Assembly (NCBI GenBank): GCA_964612995.1
Contig: CAZTGE010000018.1
Location: forward strand, 1-42,751
Source of the DNA: SLQH01 sp964612995
Lineage (GTDB): Bacteria; Planctomycetota; UBA11346
Length of the DNA: 42,751 bases
Direction: 5' to 3'
The translations under genes and the position numbers were made by a program. Position 1 is the first letter of the stretch. Every line of letters starts with the position of its first letter. The notes under the pieces are model-generated. The model saw only the letters and a list, made by a program, of their open reading frames with translations. It did no database searches and was not told the origin of the DNA. This document shows, one piece after another, positions 36,295-42,751 of the stretch.

Positions 36295-36861
36295 GTGCGG
36301 AAGATGGGCTGCTTCTCCATGCTGGTGCTGCTCGCGGTTCTCACGGGCGAGGCCTTCGTGTACGCCTGGCTCGCGCGGGCGATGGACAACGAGTGGTTCG
36401 GGGCTGCGATCGCGATGATCCTGCTCAGCGTGGCCGGCTATCGCTTGCTGCGATGGCGCGGCCGCCGGATGGCGGTGACGATGATGGGCGGCGATCCGGG
36501 GCGGGCCTTCGTGCATATGTTCGGCGCGCTGTTGATCGTGGTCCCCGGCTTCGCCACTGGTGCTGTGGGGCTGCTGCTGCAGTTGCCGCCGGTGGGCAAG
36601 CTGTTCGCCAGCGTGGCGCGCAAGGCGATGATGCGCATGGCCAAGGCTGCGGCCGGTAAGATGGGGCAGGGTCTCGGTCTCGGTGGCCTTGGCGGTGGTC
36701 CCTTCGGGCCGATGGCCGGCGGTGGTTCGCCCTTCGCCGGTGGCGGTTCGCCCTTCGCCGGCGGCGGAGCGCCCGGTTTTCCCTTCGGCGCAGGTGGGCT
36801 CAAGCCTGATGACGGGCGCCGGTTCAAGGGCAAGACCATCGATACCACCACGGAGAAGTAG
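36295..36861 (+). CDS. FxsA-family membrane protein
   Basis: A ~188-residue inner-membrane protein. TM segments occur at FSMLVLLAVLTGEAFVYAWL, then GAAIAMILLSVAGYRLL and the FxsA signature region ALLIVVPGFATGAVGLLLQL followed by PPVGK. In E. coli FxsA sequesters an F-exclusion protein of phage T7; elsewhere its role is unclear. The GTG at 36295 has GGGAGG upstream, and an ATG at 36304 is an alternative. Longer N-termini would run into the MITE. The C-terminal part is Gly/Pro-rich with three GGGSPFAGGG-like repeats (36715-36775), unlike typical FxsA tails. Confidence 0.75.
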   Translation: MRKMGCFSMLVLLAVLTGEAFVYAWLARAMDNEWFGAAIAMILLSVAGYRLLRWRGRRMAVTMMGGDPGRAFVHMFGALLIVVPGFATGAVGLLLQLPPVGKLFASVARKAMMRMAKAAAGKMGQGLGLGGLGGGPFGPMAGGGSPFAGGGSPFAGGGAPGFPFGAGGLKPDDGRRFKGKTIDTTTEK

Positions 36862-36998
36862 CGCGCGCGGCGGCTGTCTCCGGCGCGCCGCCTTCCTGGC
36901 CGCGCAGGCCCCTGCGCAGCGGGCGGTCTGGGCGTAGACTAGGGGGCGATGCCGGCTAGACTCGTGCCTTTCCCGAAGTGGGGGAGGCGACGACGGAC

Positions 36999-39503
36999 AT
37001 GGACCAAGGCATCGGCGGTACACGGGATCTCCTCATCGAGGAGGAGATGAAGGAGAGCTATCTCACCTACGCCATGAGCGTGTTGGTGGATCGTGCTCTG
37101 CCCGATATCCGTGACGGCCTCAAGCCGGTGCACCGGCGCATCCTCTACGTGATGCGCGAGCTCAACCTGACCCCCGGCGCCAAGTACCAGAAATCGGCCA
37201 AGATCGTGGGCCAGACCATCGCCAACTACCATCCGCATGGCGATATGGCGGTCTACGATGCGATGGTGCGCATGGCCCAGGGCTTCTCGTTGCGCTATCC
37301 ACTGGTCGATGGACAGGGGAACTTCGGTTCCATCGACGGCGATCGGGCCGCGGCCTACCGCTATACCGAGGCGCGGATGGCCCGCCCGGCGAGCGACATG
37401 CTCGAGGACATCCAATACGACACCGTCGACCATCGCGACAACTTCGACGGCAACACCCAGGAGCCGGTGGTCCTGCCCTCGAAGTTGCCCAACCTGCTGG
37501 TCAACGGTTCCTCTGGCATCGCGGTGGGCATGGCCACCAACATCCCCCCGCACAACCTCGGCGAGGTCTGTCGCGCGGCGATCCATCTGATCGATGATCC
37601 TGGGGCGACCGTCAGCGACCTGATGCAGTTCATCAGCGCGCCCGACTTCCCCACGGGTGGATACATCTGCGGCACCGGTGGCGCGCGGTTGGCTTACGAG
37701 ACCGGCCGCGGCCGGGTGGTCATGCGGGCCAAGATCCACACCGAGGAGGTCGACAACAGCACCCGGCTGGTGGTCACCGAGATCCCCTACGGCATCAAGC
37801 TGGAGACCATCACCCAGTCGATCGACAAGGCGGTGCGCGACGGCCACATCACCGGCATCGGCAACATGCACGGTGGTACGGTCAAGGGCGGCATCCGGCT
37901 GGTGTTCACGCTCAAGCGGGGTGAGGACCCCGACGTGGTGCTCAATCAGCTGTGGAAGCACACCAGCCTGCAGAGCACCTTCGGCATCAACATGGTCGCG
38001 CTCGACGGGGGGCGACCGCGGGTGGTCGGCCTCAAGCGGATCCTCGTTGCCTGGATCGCTCACCGCAAGGAGGTGATCGTTCGGCGGACGCGCTTCCTCC
38101 TCGCGCGCGACGAGGCGCGGCTGCACATCGTGCTCGGCCTGCTCAAGGCGATCGATATCATCGATGAGATCATCGCGCTGATCCGGGCCTCGCAGAGCGC
38201 TGAGACCGCCAAGCAGGAGCTGATCGAGCGCTTCGGCTTCAGCGATCGCCAGGCCCAGGCGATCCTCGACATGCAACTCCGACGCCTGACTGGCCTGGAG
38301 CGCGACCGGCTCCAGGACGAGCACGACGAGCTTTGCGCCCGGATCACCGAGTATCGCGACATCCTCGCCCACGAAGCGCGGCAATACGGCATCATCAAGG
38401 ACGATCTCGGCGGGTTGATCGAGCGCTACGGTGATGAGCGTCGGTCCCAGATCGTGGCCGCGGCCGGCGACCTCGAGATGGAGGATCTGATCGACGACGA
38501 AGAGTGTGTCGTCACCATCACCAACAGCGGTTACATCAAGCGCCTGCCGGTGGGGACCTATCGCGTCCAGCGCCGCGGCGGGCGCGGGGTGAGCGGCGGC
38601 AAGCTCAAAGACGCCAATGACTTCGTCTCGCAGATGTTCCTCGCCACCACCCACCAGTACCTGCTGGTGTTCACCAGCGGCGGCAAGGTCTACTGGCTCA
38701 AGGTCTACCAGATTCCGCAGATGCCGCGGACCTCGCGTGGCCGGGCGCTGCCTAACGTCCTCGACCTGCCGCCAGGTGAGGAAGTGACCAACTGTATTCC
38801 GGTGCGCGAATTCGATGAGGACCGGTACCTGTTCTTCGCCACCGCCAACGGCCAGGTCAAGAAGACCCAGCTCTCGGCTTACGGCAATCCGCGCCAGGCC
38901 GGGATCTGGGCGATCAAGCTGCTCGAAGGCGATCATCTCATCGGCACTGCGATCACCGGTGACGACGACGAGGTGGTGCTGGCCGCGCGCGGCGGGCTCG
39001 CGGTGCGCTTCCGCAGCGCCGATGTCCGCGCGATGGGGCGTTTCACCGCCGGGGTCGGGGGAATCAACCTCGCCGATGGTGACGCGGTGGTCAGCCTCGT
39101 GGTGCGGCAGCCGGACACCCAGTTGCTCACCCTGTGCGAGAGCGGGCATGGCAAGCGTACGCCCTTCGACGAATACCGCCTGGTGCGTCGGGGCGGCAAG
39201 GGCGTGGTCAACATCAACGTCACCGAGCGCAATGGTCCGGTCGTCGGCAGCCTCGCGGTGGCCGACGACGACGAGATCATGTGCATGAGTCGTTCGGGGA
39301 TGGTGGTGCGCACGCGGGTATGCGACATCCGGTCGATGGGGCGGTCCACCGCCGGAGTACGGATCATCAACCTGCAGGGCGACGATCGCCTGATCGGCAT
39401 CGCTCGTTGTCTCGGCGAGGGCGAAGTCGATGACGAGGGGCGGGACGATGCGGCTGAGCCGGGCGATGAGCGCTCTGCGTTGGAGCCGCGCAGCGACGAA
39501 TAG
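36999..39503 (+). CDS. gyrA: DNA gyrase subunit A
   Basis: An 834-residue type IIA topoisomerase subunit that introduces negative supercoils with GyrB. With the ATG at 36999 the numbering coincides with E. coli: catalytic Tyr122 in AAAYRYTEAR, and the quinolone-determining loop HPHGDMAVYD with Met83 and Asp87. The C-terminal beta-pinwheel carries the GyrA-box QRRGGRG, which distinguishes it from ParC. The acidic C-terminal tail follows. A GTG at 36978 would add seven residues. Ribosome site GGGAGG is ~11 bases upstream. No gyrB is adjacent. There is a reverse-facing terminator after the gene. Confidence 0.95.
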   Translation: MDQGIGGTRDLLIEEEMKESYLTYAMSVLVDRALPDIRDGLKPVHRRILYVMRELNLTPGAKYQKSAKIVGQTIANYHPHGDMAVYDAMVRMAQGFSLRYPLVDGQGNFGSIDGDRAAAYRYTEARMARPASDMLEDIQYDTVDHRDNFDGNTQEPVVLPSKLPNLLVNGSSGIAVGMATNIPPHNLGEVCRAAIHLIDDPGATVSDLMQFISAPDFPTGGYICGTGGARLAYETGRGRVVMRAKIHTEEVDNSTRLVVTEIPYGIKLETITQSIDKAVRDGHITGIGNMHGGTVKGGIRLVFTLKRGEDPDVVLNQLWKHTSLQSTFGINMVALDGGRPRVVGLKRILVAWIAHRKEVIVRRTRFLLARDEARLHIVLGLLKAIDIIDEIIALIRASQSAETAKQELIERFGFSDRQAQAILDMQLRRLTGLERDRLQDEHDELCARITEYRDILAHEARQYGIIKDDLGGLIERYGDERRSQIVAAAGDLEMEDLIDDEECVVTITNSGYIKRLPVGTYRVQRRGGRGVSGGKLKDANDFVSQMFLATTHQYLLVFTSGGKVYWLKVYQIPQMPRTSRGRALPNVLDLPPGEEVTNCIPVREFDEDRYLFFATANGQVKKTQLSAYGNPRQAGIWAIKLLEGDHLIGTAITGDDDEVVLAARGGLAVRFRSADVRAMGRFTAGVGGINLADGDAVVSLVVRQPDTQLLTLCESGHGKRTPFDEYRLVRRGGKGVVNINVTERNGPVVGSLAVADDDEIMCMSRSGMVVRTRVCDIRSMGRSTAGVRIINLQGDDRLIGIARCLGEGEVDDEGRDDAAEPGDERSALEPRSDE

Positions 39504-39533
39504 GCATTCAGGCGGGCACAACAAGTGGGCACA

Positions 39534-39566
39534 AAAAAGCCTCCCGCCTGTGGGGAGCGGGAGGCT
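39534..39566 (-). terminator. Intrinsic terminator for the MerR-type gene
   Basis: Read on the minus strand, GCCTCCCGC (39566-39558) pairs with GCGGGAGGC (39548-39540) and is followed by T6 (39539-39534). It lies about 180 bases past the MerR stop at 39745. On the plus strand the stem is followed only by TTAA, so it may also weakly terminate gyrA. The rest of 39567-39744 shows nothing recognisable. Confidence 0.75.
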
Positions 39567-39744
39567 TAAGGTGCCACTGCTCAGACTGCGACAGTGAATG
39601 CTGTGACAGGCCGGGCGGCCGGGCCAGGTGTGGGCTGACCGGCCGAGGTGGCGGGAGCCCGAGTTGAAGGCAGTGCAGGGGCCAATCTAGCCGCTGCGCC
39701 TCGCCGGACAACGGATTTCCCGGCGAGGCTCGACGTATCGGAGT

Positions 39745-40590
39745 TCAGCCGGCCCAATCCGGCAGGGGCGTTTCGGCGTCGAGCAGATTGGCGATGCTGC
39801 AGCCGCTGCCTTCGCCGAAAGGCGTTATCGCCGCCGGGTTCGTCTCGCAGGCCGCGCTGGCGACGGTCAGCGAGCTGTGGTGGTCGCCGACCGCTGCGGA
39901 TACGCCGCGGATGTTCAGCGCGACAGCGGCGAGGTGGGTCAGGGCGGCATCGCTCTGCTCGCGCGGGGTCAGGGTGATCCGCGGGGTTTCGCTTTGCCAG
40001 CGGCGCAGCAGCTGGCGGCAACGGGCGAGCACCATCTCGTCGAGGTCGCTGCGCCGATCGGCCGGCAGGGGGCGCTCGAGGCTTTCGAGTTCGGCCATGC
40101 CACAGACGAGCGGTGCGAGATAGACCGCGGCTTCGTCGCGCGGGCGGACCTGCCACTGGCAGCGTTGGGCCAGCTCGCGCAGCAGGCCGACGCGGCGGGT
40201 TTCGAGGGCGTTGATGACCTCGTCGCGCAGGTTGCCGTCGGCGCAGCCGCTCGGTTGTGGCAAGGCCTTGGTGCGGTCGAGGGTGCGCGGCTTTGCCGCG
40301 GGGGAGTCTTCCTCGACCGGCCAGCGGGGCAGGCCGTCGACAATCAGCTGGCGGATGGACGTGCCTGACTTGACCAGCTTGGCGATGCGCTTGAGGTCTT
40401 CGACCAGGTGTGGGCTGTAAGACCGGTAGCCGTTGGCCTTGCGTTTGGGGTTTGGCCAGCCATAGCGCAGCTCCCAGATGCGTAGGACGCTAGGTGACAG
40501 GCCGCAGGCTTTGCTGGCTTCGTTGATGTTGAGCATGCGCGGGTGGAGGTTCTGCGCGTGAGGGATCGGGTGGTTGATGGCGAGGGTCAT
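39745..40590 (-). CDS. MerR-family transcriptional regulator
   Basis: A 281-residue protein. The ATG at 40590 follows AAGGAGG six bases upstream. Residues ~20-95 form a MerR winged helix: NINEASKACGLSPSVLRIWE, RYGWPNPKRKANGYRSYSPH, then LVEDLKRIAKLVKSGTSIRQ. This N-terminus is close to CarA/CarH/LitR regulators. The C-terminal ~180 residues are helical then degenerate. They show no DxHxxG cobalamin motif, so light- or B12-sensing as in CarH is not supported. A phased half-site array lies 156-190 bases upstream at 40746-40781, a plausible operator for itself. Confidence 0.8.
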   Translation of the reverse strand: MTLAINHPIPHAQNLHPRMLNINEASKACGLSPSVLRIWELRYGWPNPKRKANGYRSYSPHLVEDLKRIAKLVKSGTSIRQLIVDGLPRWPVEEDSPAAKPRTLDRTKALPQPSGCADGNLRDEVINALETRRVGLLRELAQRCQWQVRPRDEAAVYLAPLVCGMAELESLERPLPADRRSDLDEMVLARCRQLLRRWQSETPRITLTPREQSDAALTHLAAVALNIRGVSAAVGDHHSSLTVASAACETNPAAITPFGEGSGCSIANLLDAETPLPDWAG

Positions 40591-40745
40591 GGCGCCTCCT
40601 TCGATGCAGGGCAATGCAACACTTGGAACGCTTGATACGAAAGAAATGATAACAGGGAATGCTCGTGCTGCCAGTGCTTTCTTCGATCAAACCTTGTACA
40701 TCGTAACAAAGCATTTGAAAAGAGCGATTTCAGGCGGTTCTGGCG

Positions 40746-40781
40746 GTATGGCGCGGTATGATTGGCATACATATGGCATAC
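40746..40781. promoter_or_regulatory. Four phased half-sites (GTATG, GTATG, CATAC, CATAC)
   Basis: GTATG at 40746-40750 and 40756-40760 and its reverse complement CATAC at 40766-40770 and 40777-40781 are spaced 10, 10 and 11 bases, on one face of the helix. A TATGAT -10-like hexamer overlaps the second site (40757-40762). It sits between the divergent MerR and dnaA genes. CarH-type MerR regulators bind ~11-bp-spaced direct repeats, so this is a strong operator candidate. Confidence 0.6.
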
Positions 40782-41156
40782 GCTTGGAACGAGTGGCGTG
40801 TTGGAAGCATTCCGCCGGTGGTCTGTTCCGTCGAGCTTGCCAGCGCCGGTGCATCAGAGAAGACGCCGTCGGCCCGTCCGACCTACCGACAAGAATCAGT
40901 ATCGACCCACTCAGTGTCAGTGGACTTGCGCGGCCTGGTCGGATAGTCGCTTGCTCCGGATCACCGGCGATGGGGAGCCTGATGTGCCTGGTCGACGGGT
41001 TCTTGTCACCCAGGTGAAGCCGGATAGGGTCTCCGGCCGGCCGATTCCAGACCGCATCGGCTATCGTGTTCCGGGGGTGCGGGGCACGTCATGCGGACGC
41101 GGAACGCCGACGAGCGACGGGGGTGCATGCCGGTGCGGCAGGCGGGTGAATCGAGC
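40782..41156. other. Gene-free upstream region of dnaA
   Basis: I see no protein-like frame, tRNA or recognisable repeat. The AT-rich part of the MerR-dnaA spacer is 40610-40780. No clear TTATCCACA-type DnaA-box cluster is visible, so it does not look like a classical oriC by eye. Confidence 0.5.
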
Positions 41157-42581
41157 ATGACGGCGACCGACGGATTGGCCGAAGCCTGGCCTCGGGTCCT
41201 GGAGAACCTCCGGGCGCGACTGAGCGGCAGCGAACAGAAGCGCGGCGTGAATACCTGGCTCGGCACCTCCAAGGTCCGGCCGTGCGGGATCGAGAGCGGC
41301 AAGCTCGTGCTCGCTTGCCCGACACCTTTGTTCCAACTCATGATCCGGGATCGCTACGCCGAGTTGCTCACCCATGCGCTCGGCGAGGCGGCGGGGCTGA
41401 GCGTCGAGGGGGTGGTGTGTCGCGTCTCGCGCCACGCCCTGCGCCAGCATCGCGAGCGGATCGCGGGGCAGGACGCGGCCGGGCGTCCGACGACCAGGGA
41501 ATACGAGGCGGCGGCGATGGCCGAGGGCGGGGCGCGACGGCAGCGCCACTCCTTCGGCAAAGGCTTCAAGATCCTGCGCGATTTCGTCGTCGGCAGCTGC
41601 AACCGGCTCGCGTTCGACGCCATCAGCCGGATCCTCGAGCAGCCGGCGCATCCGGTCAATCCGCTGTTCATCCACGGCTCCTCGGGCCTGGGCAAGACGC
41701 ATCTCGAGCAGGGTCTGGCGGTGGCATTCAAGGAGCGCTATCCGCATACCAAGATCGTCTACATGAGCTGCGAGCAGTTCCGTAATCACTACCTCTCGGC
41801 GTGCGAGAAGGGCACGGCGGGGCTGCAGGCCTTCCGTGTGCGCCTGCGCCATGCCGACCTGCTGTTGATCGACGACATCCATTTCCTCTCGCGCGGGCAG
41901 ATGGTCCAGACGAAAGAGGAGTTGTTTTCCACCTTCAACGAACTCGCCGAACGCGGGAAGAAGGTGGTCATCACATCCGACGCCCATCCTTCGGACATCA
42001 AGTATCTCGAGGACCGCTTCATCCAGCGCTTCACCGGCGGTCTGGTGGTGATGCTCGACCGCCCCGACGCACACGTCCGGCGTGAGGTGGTGCGCAGCAA
42101 GGCGGTCAGCCAGGGGGTCGAACTCAGTGACGAAGTCGCCGACTTCGTCGCCGACCATATCACGGACAACGTCCGCGAGCTCGAAGGGGCGGTCAACAAG
42201 ATCGTCGCCTTCGCCAATAGTTTCGGTCGGCGGGTCGACCTGCAGCTGGTGCGACAGGCGCTCGCCGACCTGATCGTGCGCGATGCTTCCGAATCGCGGC
42301 TCAAGATGATCCTGCGTACCGTCGCCGATTACTTCGATCTCAGCGTCGAGGATATCCTCGGCCGTGGCCGTGGAGGGTCGCGTTCCACCGCCCGGCATAT
42401 CGCGATGTACGTGCTCAAGGCCTCTGGCAGCGATACCTATGCCGCGGTCGGCCAGGCCTTCGGCGTGAAGAGTCATTCCTCGGTCGCCTATGCCTGCGAG
42501 CAGGTCGCCCGCTACCGCGCCTGCGACAGCGAGCTCGATCGCTTTGTCGAGGATCTGCTGATGCGGGTCCGCCGGCGCTGA
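41157..42581 (+). CDS. dnaA: Chromosomal replication initiator DnaA
   Basis: A 474-residue AAA+ initiator that opens oriC. The start at 41157 is chosen because domain I homology begins directly after it (AWPRVLENLRARL); ATGs at 41091 and 41127 are in frame alternatives. Domain I is followed by a short linker. The AAA+ domain has Walker A GSSGLGKTHL (near residue 175) and Walker B LLLIDDIHFL (near 237). The domain IV helix-turn-helix has RSTARHIAMYVLK and FGVKSHSSVAYACEQV, where E. coli has FGGRDHTTVLHA. The conserved His remains but Arg-Asp and the Thr pair are replaced, suggesting altered DnaA-box contacts. dnaN is not within the remaining 170 bp. Confidence 0.9.
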   Translation: MTATDGLAEAWPRVLENLRARLSGSEQKRGVNTWLGTSKVRPCGIESGKLVLACPTPLFQLMIRDRYAELLTHALGEAAGLSVEGVVCRVSRHALRQHRERIAGQDAAGRPTTREYEAAAMAEGGARRQRHSFGKGFKILRDFVVGSCNRLAFDAISRILEQPAHPVNPLFIHGSSGLGKTHLEQGLAVAFKERYPHTKIVYMSCEQFRNHYLSACEKGTAGLQAFRVRLRHADLLLIDDIHFLSRGQMVQTKEELFSTFNELAERGKKVVITSDAHPSDIKYLEDRFIQRFTGGLVVMLDRPDAHVRREVVRSKAVSQGVELSDEVADFVADHITDNVRELEGAVNKIVAFANSFGRRVDLQLVRQALADLIVRDASESRLKMILRTVADYFDLSVEDILGRGRGGSRSTARHIAMYVLKASGSDTYAAVGQAFGVKSHSSVAYACEQVARYRACDSELDRFVEDLLMRVRRR

Positions 42582-42751
42582 GGCGCGCGACTCGCGCCCA
42601 CGTCTGTGCTGTGCATCCGTTTCCGGGTGGCCGACAGATTGCTCCGCGCAGGGCCGATCGCGTGCATGGTCGGGCCCGGAGTCGTGTTGCCCCGGTCTGG
42701 CACAGGACGCCCATTCGGGCTTGAGGTCGTTGGGGCCCGCTTGCATACTTG

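Noticed and set aside
36939..39524. Minus-strand open frame of ~861 codons opposite gyrA
   Set aside because: GyrA on the plus strand is unambiguous with all motifs. The antisense frame is low-complexity Asp/His/Gln/Ala/Leu.
39745..40590. CarH-type B12 photoreceptor for the MerR regulator
   Set aside because: The DNA-binding domain is CarA/CarH-like, but the C-terminal part has no DxHxxG cobalamin motif, so light sensing is unsupported.
40574..41017. Plus-strand 147-codon frame between the MerR gene and dnaA
   Set aside because: It overlaps the AT-rich control region and phased half-sites, has no ribosome site, and its composition is not protein-like.

Overview
The window is a GC-rich (by eye well over 65%) bacterial chromosomal segment, probably a draft scaffold. 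It contains a 100-N gap at 8647-8746 and begins with a fold-back palindrome. The gene content suggests the PVC superphylum (Planctomycetota / Verrucomicrobiota / Lentisphaerota-like): a tandem pair of membrane-anchored prenyltransferase/squalene-oxidase-repeat proteins, a DUF3604/PHP-like gene next to an AraC regulator, a DUF4178-DUF350-membrane aminopropyltransferase-channel cluster, and a DnaA whose box-contacting region departs from the usual pattern. This taxonomic guess is an inference; no rRNA gene is present.

Layout. 1-2900: an incomplete DUF3604/PHP-like gene diverges from an AraC regulator, followed by two broken gene pieces (a Cys-containing C-terminal piece on the minus strand and an IclR effector-domain piece on the plus strand) that meet head to head near 2560. 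2904-4081: an HDOD protein and a small partner on the minus strand. 4174-6843: flagellar export genes fliO-fliP-fliQ-fliR behind a good sigma-54-type promoter. 7001-14196: a long DUF349 protein (interrupted by an artefactual gap), then a tightly overlapping SGNH esterase - ABC ATPase - FtsX-type permease operon. 14320-16130: TPP riboswitch and thiC.

16418-27387 is a polyamine-centred region. On the plus strand six closely packed genes encode a three-zinc-ribbon DUF4178 membrane protein, a small Gly-rich-tailed membrane protein, a DUF350 protein, a multi-pass membrane protein fused to an aminopropyltransferase, a zinc-ribbon/YbjN-like protein and a two-TM potassium channel with a cytoplasmic TrkA-like region. 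Converging on it from the other strand is a five-gene operon: spermidine synthase, ornithine-decarboxylase-family enzyme, a second divergent spermidine-synthase-like protein, a truncated GH38-like protein and TrmL. Three aminopropyltransferase-fold proteins therefore lie within 9 kb. No S-adenosylmethionine decarboxylase is visible in the window.

27524-36861: a DUF58 protein with a hairpin-rich leader, mannose-1-phosphate guanylyltransferase, glycogen phosphorylase (minus), the two paralogous membrane-tethered alpha/alpha-toroid proteins whose single TM segment carries a TonB-like SxxxH motif, and an FxsA-family protein. 36999-42581: gyrA (Met at E. coli position 83), a MerR-family regulator on the minus strand with a striking array of phased half-sites upstream, and dnaA.

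The most noteworthy non-coding discovery is a pair of ~163-bp MITE-like elements (16167-16330 and 36054-36215). They share 20-bp terminal inverted repeats, and each is flanked by its own 10-bp direct repeat, as expected for transposition target-site duplication. The best candidates for an incompletely described system are the polyamine/ion-channel membrane cluster and the TonB-like tethered toroid pair.
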